This document shows, piece after piece, positions 1-7,478 of a stretch of 35,408 bases of DNA (position 1 is the first letter of the stretch; each line of letters begins with the position of its first letter). This DNA is from DASZGI01 sp035938995. GTDB lineage: Bacteria > Actinomycetota > Actinomycetes > Streptomycetales > Catenulisporaceae. The notes under the pieces were generated by a model. It searched no databases. It was given only the letters and a program-made list of their open reading frames with translations, and was not told where the DNA came from. The DNA is taken from the NCBI RefSeq assembly GCF_035938995.1, contig NZ_DASZGI010000192.1:1-35408 (forward strand). The letters run 5' to 3'. The translations under genes were made by a program, and so were the position numbers.

Positions 1-221
1 GACTGCGCGGCGGCGGTGGCCGCATCGCCTGCCCAGGCCGACTGGAGCGACGCGTTCGACGTGTTGAGCGTCTGGATGATCTGGTTAAGCGAGCTGTTGA
101 CCTGGTTGTACCCGTTGATCTGGTCCTGGATCGCCCCCGGATCCAGCTGCTCGATCTGCTGCTTCGCCCAGGCGACACCGCCGTACTGCTGGACCTGGCT
201 CTGGTTGAACTGGTTCGGCAT
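1..221 (-). CDS. WXG100 family (ESX/type VII-type) protein, C-terminus cut by window edge
   Basis: Reading from an ATG at 221 on the minus strand gives 73 codons before the left edge. The visible part is short, Gln/Asn-rich and helical, with a W-A-G triplet at residues 63-65 (context S-A-W-A-G-D-A-A). That is the W-x-G turn between the two helices of WXG100 proteins, which are exported by ESX/type VII systems as dimers. The family is usually about 100 residues, so roughly 25-30 residues are probably missing. A weak purine stretch (GAGAG) lies directly before the ATG. The neighbour on the same strand (339-746) is another small helical protein, as expected for paired ESX substrates. No EccC-type ATPase is visible in the window, so the secretion system must lie to the left or elsewhere. 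Family call is seen in sequence; secretion is inferred. Confidence 0.75.
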   Translation of the reverse strand, partial: MPNQFNQSQVQQYGGVAWAKQQIEQLDPGAIQDQINGYNQVNSSLNQIIQTLNTSNASLQSAWAGDAATAAAQ

Positions 222-338
222 CTCTCTGGCCTACCCCGCGTGTGTCGGCGTTTCTCGACGGTCGGGTGTCTCGGGCGCTCGCCGGCGTTCCGCTCCGATC
301 CACCCATGGTCTCAGGTGGTCCTAGGTTTTCCCGGTGT

Positions 339-746
339 TCAAGCGTCCTTCTGGATCTGCGTCATGTCCAGATGCAGATTCGTCTCGGTCGTCGAGTACA
401 GCTGGTGCGTCTTCTGGATCCGGTCGTGCAGGTCCGAGATCTTCTGGTTGACGTCGTCGATCAGGCCGAAGATCGCCTGTTGTACCTGGTTGTGCGCGTC
501 GTTCAGCTTGTAGATCGCCTCGATACCCGAATCTGTTGCACCAAAGTTCGACGATCCGTCGTTCCCGTCTGCGCGCTTTATCCCCATTGGCGCGGCTGTG
601 TGCATAAGGTCGGACGCCGTGTTGTTGTGGTACGTGTTCGGTGCGAGCGGGCTCGTCGTTGCCTGGAAATGGTCCTGGATCAACGCCTGGAGCTTGAGCC
701 TGACCGCTTCGAGCTCCTCCAACTCGACTTTGAAGCTGCTGCCCAT
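339..746 (-). CDS. Small helical protein upstream of the WXG100 gene; probable ESX-linked partner, function unknown
   Basis: The frame encodes 135 residues from an ATG at 746 with a good ribosome-binding site (GAGGGGA, about 9 nt upstream). The N-terminal ~30 residues form one predicted amphipathic helix (V-E-L-E-E-L-E-A-V). A polar Asn/Ser/Thr/Gly-rich linker of about 40 residues follows, then a second long helix (about 75-130) rich in Gln, Asp and Ile. No W-x-G triplet is present. The helix-linker-helix design, small size and position 117 bp upstream of the WXG100 gene on the same strand suggest an ESX substrate partner or chaperone-like protein. That is inference: I do not recognise a named family. 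Its GC content is lower than in most of the window, partly because of the Asn/Lys/Ile-rich composition. Confidence 0.6.
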   Translation of the reverse strand: MGSSFKVELEELEAVRLKLQALIQDHFQATTSPLAPNTYHNNTASDLMHTAAPMGIKRADGNDGSSNFGATDSGIEAIYKLNDAHNQVQQAIFGLIDDVNQKISDLHDRIQKTHQLYSTTETNLHLDMTQIQKDA

Positions 747-919
747 CTCGCCGGATCCCCTCGTGTACTGACCGGACTAGTGCGTGCCCCCTGGGACGCC
801 TCCGGACAGCTTATCGAAGGACACCGACATGCAGGAGGCTGGCTACCGAATCGTGTCCGATTTCATGGGGACCGGTACGGTGTCCCGCATACGCGTCGCG
901 CCACGGAGGTTAGCCGGAC

Positions 920-2338
920 ATGAACGTCAGCCGCCGGTCTCTTCTGGCCGCCGGCCTGGGTACGGTCGCTGCTGGCTGCGGCACGGGGCTTCGAGGCGTT
1001 CCAGCGCGGCCGATCGACGCTGCGGCGACCTCGTACGATCCGTACTTTCCAGGGCAGGGCTCTGGCGGCTACCTCGTCAATCACTACGCGCTCGACCTTT
1101 CCTACTCCCGGACGGTAGGGGTGATTGCAGGCACAGCGACCGTGCGTATCCTGCCCTTCGCCGCCTTATCAGGCCTCAGCTTGGATCTTTCTTCGGGCAT
1201 GAGCGTCGTGTCGGTCAAGGTCAACGGCGCTGTCGCCCAGTTCGACCGACGACCGGACAAACTGCACATCCGACCTTCGGCTGTTCTGCCGAGTGGGCGG
1301 ATGGCGCTGCTTGAGATCGCTTACACCGGGCTGCCGCAGCCCGTGTCGGTCGCGGGTGTGGGGAGCGTCGGCTGGCAGTCGGTTGGGGACGGGGTGGGTG
1401 TTCTCTCGCTGCCGATTGGTGCACCCACGTGGTACCCCTGCGCGGACGCTCCAGCGCTTAAGGCTGCTTATGAGATTTCCGTGACCGCGCCGGCCGACCT
1501 GACCGTCCTGGCGAACGGCAGGCTCGTGGGTAAGGCATCGCAGAACTTCGGCACCAAATGGACGTATCACCACGACGGCCCGATGGCGCCTTTTCTGACG
1601 ACCATTCAGATCGGCGATTTCCTCGTGGACACGGCTAACGGACCTAGCGGTATCCAGCTGAGGAATGCGTATCCGCGAAGCCTTGCCAGCGAAGCGTCCT
1701 ACGATCTCGGGCGGCAGGCGCAGATGCTGAATACGTTCAGCGACCTGTTCGGGTCCTATCCGTTCGACGTCTTCGGCACGGCGGCGCTTGACGGCCTTCC
1801 GGTGGCGCACTTCGGCGTGCAGACGCTTGGCCTGCAGCAAAGCTCGCTCATCGACGGCAAGCGCACCAACGAGGACGTGGTCGCGCGCGGTGTTGCGCAC
1901 CAGTGGTTCGGAGCGAGCGTTTCGCCGGCGACGTGGCGCGACATCTGGCTCTCCTCCGGCTTCGCGACCTATGGCGCATGGCTGTGGTCCGAGAGGTCCG
2001 GGCGGTCGAGCGCCGATACCTTAGCGCGTGCGGCAATGGTTCAGTTGCGCGGCATGGCCCAGGACATCGTGCTCGCCGATCCGGGTGCGCGCCGGATCCT
2101 CGACTCGCGCGTGGAATTGCGCGGCGCCTGCTTTCTGCATGCGCTGCGGCTGAACATGGGCGATACGAGCTTTTTCCAACTGCTGCACGTGTGGTGCAAC
2201 CGGAACCAAAGCGGCTCGGCGCAGACGGGCGACTTCACCAACCTCGTCCCCGATGTCTACTCGGGACAGGACCTGACCGATGTGATGACGGACTGGGTGC
2301 TGAAGGCCCCACTGCCGGTTTTGCCCGACCAGTCGTAG
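920..2338 (+). CDS. Predicted Tat-exported lipoprotein: catalytically inactive M1 aminopeptidase homologue (pseudopeptidase)
   Basis: 472 residues; the ATG is preceded by GGAGG at 905-909. The N-terminus has a twin-arginine stretch (S-R-R-S-L-L, residues 4-9), a hydrophobic core and a lipobox-like end with Cys20 (V-A-A-G-C). The body follows the M1 aminopeptidase fold: N-terminal beta domain, then a thermolysin-like domain containing H-Q-W-F-G-A-S-V-S-P and W-R-D-I-W-L-x-x-G-F-A-T-Y. Active M1 enzymes have H-E-x-x-H followed 19 residues after the second His by Glu. Here the positions read R323, G324, H327 and S346, so two of three zinc ligands and the general-base Glu are gone. The GAMEN exopeptidase motif is not recognisable, and the usual catalytic Tyr appears to be E399. 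The reading frame is intact and the surrounding fold motifs are kept, which argues for a retained non-enzymatic role rather than decay. Substrate or partner binding outside the membrane is inference. Confidence 0.85.
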   Translation: MNVSRRSLLAAGLGTVAAGCGTGLRGVPARPIDAAATSYDPYFPGQGSGGYLVNHYALDLSYSRTVGVIAGTATVRILPFAALSGLSLDLSSGMSVVSVKVNGAVAQFDRRPDKLHIRPSAVLPSGRMALLEIAYTGLPQPVSVAGVGSVGWQSVGDGVGVLSLPIGAPTWYPCADAPALKAAYEISVTAPADLTVLANGRLVGKASQNFGTKWTYHHDGPMAPFLTTIQIGDFLVDTANGPSGIQLRNAYPRSLASEASYDLGRQAQMLNTFSDLFGSYPFDVFGTAALDGLPVAHFGVQTLGLQQSSLIDGKRTNEDVVARGVAHQWFGASVSPATWRDIWLSSGFATYGAWLWSERSGRSSADTLARAAMVQLRGMAQDIVLADPGARRILDSRVELRGACFLHALRLNMGDTSFFQLLHVWCNRNQSGSAQTGDFTNLVPDVYSGQDLTDVMTDWVLKAPLPVLPDQS

Positions 2339-2386
2339 ATTCTCCGGTTTGCCGGATCACAATTCAGTCGCGGCGGGAACACGGAG

Positions 2387-2416
2387 TCGAACGGGCGCAC
2401 ATGCGTTCCGTAGGAT
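2387..2416 (+). promoter_or_regulatory. Candidate promoter for the DUF4190-type gene
   Basis: A TAGGAT hexamer at 2411-2416 matches the actinobacterial -10 consensus (TANNNT) very well. The best -35 at normal spacing is weak (TCGAAC at 2387-2392, 18-nt spacer). Transcription would start about 2423, leaving a short leader before the binding site at 2444-2450. Confidence 0.35.
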
Positions 2417-2456
2417 CAGCCGCTCATACTTTCTTAATCTTATGAGAGGGATCATC

Positions 2457-3230
2457 GTGTCCGATCAATGGGGGCAGCCGCAGCAGAGCGGCGATTGGGC
2501 GATGCCTCGGGACGGGGTTCAGCCGCAACCGCAGGCGCAGCAGGCCATGTTCGCGCCGCCGCCGGTTACGGACAGCGGCCAGTTCGGGGCGCCGCAGGCT
2601 CAGCCTCAGCCTCAGTTCCAGCAGGGTTTTCCGCAGCAGCCGTACGGGGCTCCGCAGCAGTCCTTCGGCCAGCAGGTGCCCTATGGGTATCCGGTTCAGC
2701 AGCAGAAGCAGAGCAACGGTTTCGCGGTCGCCGGCTTCATCCTGTCGCTGCTTCCGCTGCTCGGCCTGATCTTCTCGATCCTCGGTCTGGTGCGCTCCGG
2801 CAAGGTCGCCGGGAAGGGCCGCGTCCTGTCGATCGTGGGTCTCGTCCTGTCGATCGTGTTCGCGGTGGTGTACTCGCTCCTGATCGCCAACGTGGCCAAG
2901 TCCGCGACGGCACTGGACCCCGGCTGCACCACGGCGGAGAACCGGTTCGCCACCCTCGACTCGCAGATCCAGGCCGACTCCGGCAACATGAACTCGCTGA
3001 TGGGCGACCTGACGTCGATGCAGCTGGCGCTCCAGGCTTCCGCGAACCAGGCGGTGCACGACAACGTCGAGTCGAAGCTCCAGGCCTCGAGCACGGACCT
3101 GCAGGCCACGATCGCCGACCTCAAGGCGCTGCAAGCCGGCACGTCGACTGACTCGACGAAGCTGTCGAACGACCTTCAAGCGTTCCAGACGGATGGCACG
3201 GCGCTGGACACGCTCTGCTCTTCGTTCTAG
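2457..3230 (+). CDS. DUF4190-type two-helix membrane protein with Pro/Gln-rich N-terminus
   Basis: The preferred start is GTG at 2457, because GAGAGGG (2444-2450) sits 6 nt upstream; this gives 257 residues. An in-frame ATG lies at 2442 and a longer reading begins at 2349. Residues 1-85 are low-complexity Pro/Gln/Gly/Ala, probably cytoplasmic and disordered. Two hydrophobic segments follow (about 88-112 and 121-147) separated by a basic R-S-G-K-V-A-G-K-G-R turn, the typical DUF4190 layout. Residues 150-257 form a Ser/Thr/Gln/Leu-rich, probably coiled-coil tail on the outer side, with one Cys near each end (about 157 and 254) that could form a disulfide. The gene stands alone, with a strong hairpin directly after it. 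The biochemical role is unknown. Confidence 0.8.
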   Translation: MSDQWGQPQQSGDWAMPRDGVQPQPQAQQAMFAPPPVTDSGQFGAPQAQPQPQFQQGFPQQPYGAPQQSFGQQVPYGYPVQQQKQSNGFAVAGFILSLLPLLGLIFSILGLVRSGKVAGKGRVLSIVGLVLSIVFAVVYSLLIANVAKSATALDPGCTTAENRFATLDSQIQADSGNMNSLMGDLTSMQLALQASANQAVHDNVESKLQASSTDLQATIADLKALQAGTSTDSTKLSNDLQAFQTDGTALDTLCSSF

Positions 3231-3249
3231 CCGAGTAGCTAAGGCAGCA

Positions 3250-3284
3250 ACGCGCCGTCGCCCGCGATGTGGGCGACGGCGCGT
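3250..3284 (+). terminator. Strong hairpin after the DUF4190-type gene
   Basis: A perfect 14-bp stem (3250-3263 with 3271-3284) with a 7-nt loop begins 20 nt after the stop codon. No U-run follows, as is common for actinobacterial terminators. It could also serve the convergent minus-strand gene ending at 3474. Confidence 0.75.
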
Positions 3285-3473
3285 CGTGCTTGCGAGTCGT
3301 CGGCGAGGTCTACCGCAACTACCACCGCATGATCCGAAAATATGACGTGAGGGGCGGTGGCGAGTTCATCCGGGGTGGTCCTGGGTGAACTCGAAGGCTG
3401 GAATAGGTCGGTGCGGCCTGATCAGCTGGACCGAGGAAGCCTGCGGCGCGTATGCGATGCCGACGCGGTCTGC

Positions 3474-5258
3474 TCAGCTCGTTGTGTGGCTGCGGCGCGG
3501 GGAGAAGGACGGCAGCCCGAGGAAGCCCTCGGCGCGGGCGTAGGCGATGCCGATGCGCGGCAGGTCGGAACTGCGGGAGTAGAGCACGAAGCGTGGCTCC
3601 CAGATCGGGCGGTATTTCGCATTCGCGCGATACAGCGACTCGATCTGCCACCAGCGGGAGAAGAACATCAGCACGGCGCGCCAGAGCCTGAGCACCGGCC
3701 CCGCGCCCAGCCGCGAACCGCGCTCGAAGACCGAGCGGAACATGGCGAAGTTCAGCGAGATCCGCTCGACGCCGACCTCGGCCGCCCGCTGGATCAGCTC
3801 GATCACCATGAACTCGATGACGCCGTTGTCGGATGCCTTATCGCGTCGCATCACGTCGAGGGACAGGCCGTTGCTGCCCCACGGCACGTACGAGAGCAGC
3901 GCGCACAGGCGGCCTTCGAAGTCGTGGCATTCGACCATCACGCACTGGCCGTCCGCCGGATCGCCCATGCGACCCAGCGCCATCGAGAAGCCGCGCTCGG
4001 TCTCGCCGTAGCGCCAGTGGTCGGCCGCCGCGATCAGGGTCGCGAACTCGTCCTGCGGGATGTCGGCTTGCCGACGGATCCGCGCGGTGTAGCCCGCACG
4101 CTTCACCCGGTTGTACGCCTGCCGCACGACCCGCATCGCCCGGCCCTCGAGGGTGAAGTCCGCAGTCTCGACGATCGCCTCGTCGCCCAGCTCGAGCGCG
4201 GTCAGGCCGTGCCGCGCGAAGATCGTGCCGCCCTCCTCGCTCGCCCCGGCCACCGCTGGAGCCCAGGCGTGCTGGTAGGCCTCGGTGAGCCACGCGTCGA
4301 TCGCGCCCGGCCACGCCTCCGGGTCGCCGAGCGGGTCGCCCGAGGCCAGCGACACGCCGCCGACCACCCGATACGTGATCGCGGCCTTCCCGCTCGGCGA
4401 GAAGATCACCGCCTTGTCCCGGCGCAGAGCGAAGTAGCCGAGCGAATCGCGTTCCCCGTGCTTGTCGAGGAGGGCGCGCAGGTGCGCCTCGTCGTCCGGG
4501 GAGTGCAGCCAGCGGCCGCGTGGGGAGCGGAAGAGCGCGTAGAGCACCAGCAGGAACAGCGCCAGGCTCATCAGGTTGATCAGGACGCCGATCCAGTGCG
4601 CGGCGACCAGGCCGTCGACGTCCTGGTCCGAGCCGGCCAGCGAGGCGACCCGCACCAGGACGTAAGTGATCCGGTCGGAAAGCGTGGAATGGCCGGTGGT
4701 CGCGAAGAACGTGACCAGCACCGTGCCGATCGCGACGGCCACCGCGCCGCCCCCGAGCAGCACCGCCGCGGCAAGCCGCGGATTGTTCCGGTCGCCCTTG
4801 GCGTAGAACTCGCGGCGCCCGAACAGCAGCCCGAACCAGAGCAGCAGTGTGAAGACCGTGGCGACCCAGTTCTCGGGATGGCTGCGGAATTCGGCCAGAG
4901 TCATCGCGGAGACGTAAGCCAGCGCGGTGGGCGTGAGCAGAGCCAGGTTGAAGATCCACGCGGCGCGCTTGCGGCGGCGCATCATCACCGCGAGGAAGCC
5001 CGCCAGCGCCGCCGAGGTGAAGCCAGCGGTGACGAGATAAGGCGTGAAGTACTCACCAGCGTTGTGCCTATGGATCGAGTTGCCGAACGACACGACGAGG
5101 GCGCCGAGCAGATTGACGGCCGCAGCGATCCGCAAGTACCAGACGACATAAGCAGCCGAGGGGCCGCGCAACCTTCCGTTGAAGAGGCCGGGAGACCGCT
5201 CGCCCGCCTTGGCCGGGGAGTTGTTGCCCGCCGCGCGTTCCGTCGTGCCCGCCGCCAT
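3474..5258 (-). CDS. MprF-like membrane protein with DUF2156 (aminoacyl-phosphatidylglycerol transferase-type) domain
   Basis: 594 residues from the ATG at 5258, chosen because GGAGAAAGGA (5271-5280) lies just upstream; the frame stays open to 5342, where a longer start is possible. The N-terminal half has about six hydrophobic segments (for example A-V-N-L-L-G-A-L-V-V and the T-V-F-T-L-L-L-W-F-G-L-L-F-G segment). The C-terminal ~310 residues match the DUF2156 acyltransferase fold (S-L-G-Y-F-A-L-R-R-D-K, G-D-P-L-G-D-P, L-N-F-A-M-F-R-S-V-F-E-R-G). In MprF and LysX this domain moves an aminoacyl group from tRNA to phosphatidylglycerol, lowering membrane negative charge. No fused lysyl-tRNA synthetase domain is present, unlike mycobacterial LysX. 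The amino acid used is not deducible. It follows the G1 peptidase gene on the same strand after 160 bp, so the two may be cotranscribed. Confidence 0.8.
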   Translation of the reverse strand: MAAGTTERAAGNNSPAKAGERSPGLFNGRLRGPSAAYVVWYLRIAAAVNLLGALVVSFGNSIHRHNAGEYFTPYLVTAGFTSAALAGFLAVMMRRRKRAAWIFNLALLTPTALAYVSAMTLAEFRSHPENWVATVFTLLLWFGLLFGRREFYAKGDRNNPRLAAAVLLGGGAVAVAIGTVLVTFFATTGHSTLSDRITYVLVRVASLAGSDQDVDGLVAAHWIGVLINLMSLALFLLVLYALFRSPRGRWLHSPDDEAHLRALLDKHGERDSLGYFALRRDKAVIFSPSGKAAITYRVVGGVSLASGDPLGDPEAWPGAIDAWLTEAYQHAWAPAVAGASEEGGTIFARHGLTALELGDEAIVETADFTLEGRAMRVVRQAYNRVKRAGYTARIRRQADIPQDEFATLIAAADHWRYGETERGFSMALGRMGDPADGQCVMVECHDFEGRLCALLSYVPWGSNGLSLDVMRRDKASDNGVIEFMVIELIQRAAEVGVERISLNFAMFRSVFERGSRLGAGPVLRLWRAVLMFFSRWWQIESLYRANAKYRPIWEPRFVLYSRSSDLPRIGIAYARAEGFLGLPSFSPRRSHTTS

Positions 5259-5418
5259 CGGCCCGTCGCGTCCTTTCTCCGTCGCGTTCCGGTACCCATC
5301 CTGACCGACGGATGGTCCTGGACGCGAACCGCCGCGCGCCACGCGCCGAGTTGCTGCTAAAGCCGCGTCGGCACGTGGCGCTCGTGACGCTATGGGTTGG
5401 TGCGTGCCTGTGGTGCGG

Positions 5419-6204
5419 TTAGTTCAGGCTGTCCCAGGTGACGGAGAAGCTAGATCCACCGGACAGGCCGGACGTGGTCGCCTGCGTGGTGCCTGAGGAG
5501 TCGACCATGTCGATGCTGTCCCAGTGGGTGTTGCCCAGGCTCGAGCCGTTGACCGTGGCCGACGTGAATGTGGCGGTACCGAAGTCGTCCAGGGGCAGCG
5601 GACCGGAGGCGTCGGACGGCGCCTCGGCGATGATCTCCGCCGACGACCGCGGGGCATTGCGCAGCGACTTGGTCACCGAGCGGCTCCAGCCCTGCGTCGA
5701 GTCAGCGAGCTTGAGCGTGAACTTGTTCGATCCGACATAGGTCACGGTCGCGGTGATCGTGTCGCCGGGCCGCACCCTGTTGCTGTAGGTCACCGGGAAG
5801 GCCGGGAACATTTCGTACCACGCGGAGTACGACGCGGAGCCGCCAGAGCAGTCGGCCTCGGTGCCCGTCTGCTCCACGGAGTTGGAGCTGTAGCCGTCGA
5901 GACCGACCCAGAAGCTGGAATACCCGTCGCCCTGGGAGCAGTTGACCGAGGGCTGCCTGAACGTGGTCGACACACTCGTGTAGGTCGAGCCATTGGCCGC
6001 GTAACCGGCCCAGTTGGTGCTGGTCGTGGTCGCGTTACGGCTGAATGAGTGAATGAAGAGTGGATGGGCTCCGCCGGCGACGCGCATCGGCGCGTGCAGC
6101 AGCGGGGTGGCTGCCGCGAGGGGAGCTGACGCCGGGACAGCGACCGGCGCGACCGCGAGCACGGCCGTTGCGCACATGCGCAAAGAACGGTGGAACGCGT
6201 ACAA
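5419..6204 (-). CDS. Secreted G1-family (eqolisin) glutamic endopeptidase
   Basis: 261 residues. The TTG at 6204 is the best start because a strong site (AAGGAG) lies 5 nt before it; the next in-frame ATG (6177) has none. The N-terminus is a signal peptide (A-V-L-A-V-A-P-V-A-V-P-A-S-A) with cleavage likely near residue 27-32. The mature part has the eqolisin signatures: S-T-N-W-A-G-Y (62-68), F-W-V-G-L-D-G-Y (98-105), Q112 in E-Q-T-G-T-E-A-D, and A-E-I-I-A-E (189-194), which supplies the catalytic Glu. Family knowledge: G1 peptidases use a Gln/Glu dyad and work at acidic pH, so this points to protein degradation outside the cell in an acidic habitat. Two Cys (89 and 119) may form a disulfide. 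The length is close to that of the fungal mature enzymes plus a leader. A LacI-type palindrome lies upstream. Confidence 0.88.
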   Translation of the reverse strand: MYAFHRSLRMCATAVLAVAPVAVPASAPLAAATPLLHAPMRVAGGAHPLFIHSFSRNATTTSTNWAGYAANGSTYTSVSTTFRQPSVNCSQGDGYSSFWVGLDGYSSNSVEQTGTEADCSGGSASYSAWYEMFPAFPVTYSNRVRPGDTITATVTYVGSNKFTLKLADSTQGWSRSVTKSLRNAPRSSAEIIAEAPSDASGPLPLDDFGTATFTSATVNGSSLGNTHWDSIDMVDSSGTTQATTSGLSGGSSFSVTWDSLN

Positions 6205-6315
6205 GGGATCTCCTTATCCGTTCCCGCGGCGCGCAGGAACGGCTTGCTGGACGGCCGCTCAGGGCGTGGGTAGCTGCACTCGTGGGTGAAGGCAGCCGAG
6301 CGGTCGTTGGTGATC

Positions 6316-6329
6316 CGGTAGCGCTACCG
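6316..6329. promoter_or_regulatory. LacI-family-type operator palindrome upstream of the G1 peptidase
   Basis: CGGTAGCGCTACCG is a perfect 14-bp palindrome with a central CG, the typical form of LacI-family operators. It lies 112 bp upstream of the TTG start of the peptidase and 158 bp upstream of the divergent oxidoreductase, so it could serve either; the peptidase is closer. The regulator itself is not in the window. Confidence 0.5.
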
Positions 6330-6487
6330 TGAGGCGAACGCTAATAAGGCCGTGATCAAGCGGCAAGAGGCGATCGAGAAGATTTTCGGTAAAGCCTCTG
6401 TTACGCACTGTTTCTGACCGCTGCGCCCCTTAGGTAGACACGGTCCTTAAGGCGCCATGCGCAGCGAACGGGTGTCAGGATGACCCC

Positions 6488-7417
6488 ATGGATCTGCGTA
6501 TTTTCACCGAGCCGCAGCAGGGTGCTTCCTACGAAACGCTGCTGTCGGTCGCTAAGGCCACTGAGGAACTCGGTTTCGACGGGTTCTTCCGCTCCGACCA
6601 TTACCTGGCCATGGGCTCCTCGGACGGACTGCCCGGCCCGACGGACGCCTGGGTCACGCTCGCGGGCCTGGCCCGGGAGACCAGCCGGATCCGGCTCGGC
6701 ACCCTGGTGTCGCCCGCGACGTTCCGCCTGCCCGGTCCGCTCGCGATCCAGGTGGCGCAGGTGGACCAGATGTCGGGCGGGCGGGCCGAGCTGGGCCTGG
6801 GCACCGGCTGGTTCGAGGCCGAGCACCGCGCCTACGGGATCGGCTTCCCGGAGCACCGCTTCGGCGCGTTCGAGGAGCAGCTGGAGATCGTGACCGGGCT
6901 CTGGGACACGCCAGTGGGTGAGACCTTCTCGTTCCGGGGCGAGCACTACACGCTCGAAGGTTCCCCGGCGCTCCCGAAGCCGGTTCAGACGCCGCACCCG
7001 CCGATCATCATCGGCGGCGGAGGTGCCAAGCGGACCCCGCGCCTGGCCGCGGCTTACGCGGCCGAGTACAACTTCGGTTTCGAGGGCCTGGAGCAGGCGG
7101 ACGCCGCTTACGGCCGGGTGCGTGCCGCAGCGCAGGCGGCGGGGCGGGACGCCGACTCGCTCGTGTACTCCTACGCGGGCCCGGTCGTGTGCGGCCGCAC
7201 GGACGACGAGGTGGCCCGGCGCGCCGACGCGATCGGCCGGAAGCTGGACGACGAGCTGCGCCAGAGCGGGTTCGTGGGCACGCCCGGCGAGCTGGTGGAG
7301 CGGATCGCGGCCGTCCGGGCGATCGGGGTGAGCCGGGTGTACCTGCAGGTCCTGGACCTCGCCGATCTCGACCACCTGGAGCTGCTGGCCGCCGAGGTGG
7401 CCCGGCAGCTGGACTGA
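6488..7417 (+). CDS. LLM-class (luciferase-like) oxidoreductase, probably F420-dependent
   Basis: 309 residues; ATG with AGGA (6477-6480) 7 nt upstream. The sequence follows the bacterial luciferase-like TIM barrel: M-D-L-R-I-F-T-E at the first strand, G-F-D-G-F-F-R-S-D-H-Y in the cofactor-binding region, R-I-R-L-G-T-L-V-S-P, G-R-A-E-L-G-L-G-T-G-W (phosphate-binding region), and P-P-I-I-I-G-G-G-G near the C-terminal half. Actinobacterial members named TIGR03560-like usually use F420, though FMN is possible. The substrate is not deducible. It is followed after 61 bp by the zinc exporter, which has its own promoter-like region, so the two are probably separate units. Divergent from the G1 peptidase across a 283-bp gap. 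Confidence 0.82.
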   Translation: MDLRIFTEPQQGASYETLLSVAKATEELGFDGFFRSDHYLAMGSSDGLPGPTDAWVTLAGLARETSRIRLGTLVSPATFRLPGPLAIQVAQVDQMSGGRAELGLGTGWFEAEHRAYGIGFPEHRFGAFEEQLEIVTGLWDTPVGETFSFRGEHYTLEGSPALPKPVQTPHPPIIIGGGGAKRTPRLAAAYAAEYNFGFEGLEQADAAYGRVRAAAQAAGRDADSLVYSYAGPVVCGRTDDEVARRADAIGRKLDDELRQSGFVGTPGELVERIAAVRAIGVSRVYLQVLDLADLDHLELLAAEVARQLD

Positions 7418-7420
7418 TCC

Positions 7421-7440
7421 GACAACCGTTGTCATTGTCA
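7421..7440. promoter_or_regulatory. Inverted repeat and overlapping repeat upstream of the zinc exporter; candidate metal-sensor site
   Basis: GACAACCGTTGTC (7421-7433) is an inverted repeat with 6-bp arms around one central base, and its right half is repeated as TTGTCA (7435-7440). The CATTGTCA part resembles one half of the actinobacterial Zur box. In Streptomyces coelicolor Zur is known to activate a zinc exporter, so control of this gene by Zur or an ArsR-type sensor is possible, but the match is partial. Confidence 0.3.
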
Positions 7441-7466
7441 TATCTCAATACCCTGCTTTGTCGCGC

Positions 7467-7472
7467 TACCCT
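7467..7472 (+). promoter_or_regulatory. Candidate -10 element for leaderless transcription of the zinc exporter
   Basis: TACCCT ends 6 nt before the ATG at 7479, and no Shine-Dalgarno sequence is present. This spacing puts transcription start at or next to the A of the ATG, the usual arrangement of leaderless actinobacterial genes. No clear -35 is seen. Confidence 0.35.
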
Positions 7473-7478
7473 GGGCGC

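Noticed and set aside
3357..5360. 667-codon plus-strand frame opposite the DUF2156 gene
   Set aside because: Shadow of the minus-strand gene, rich in Arg, His, Glu and Gln, no domain.
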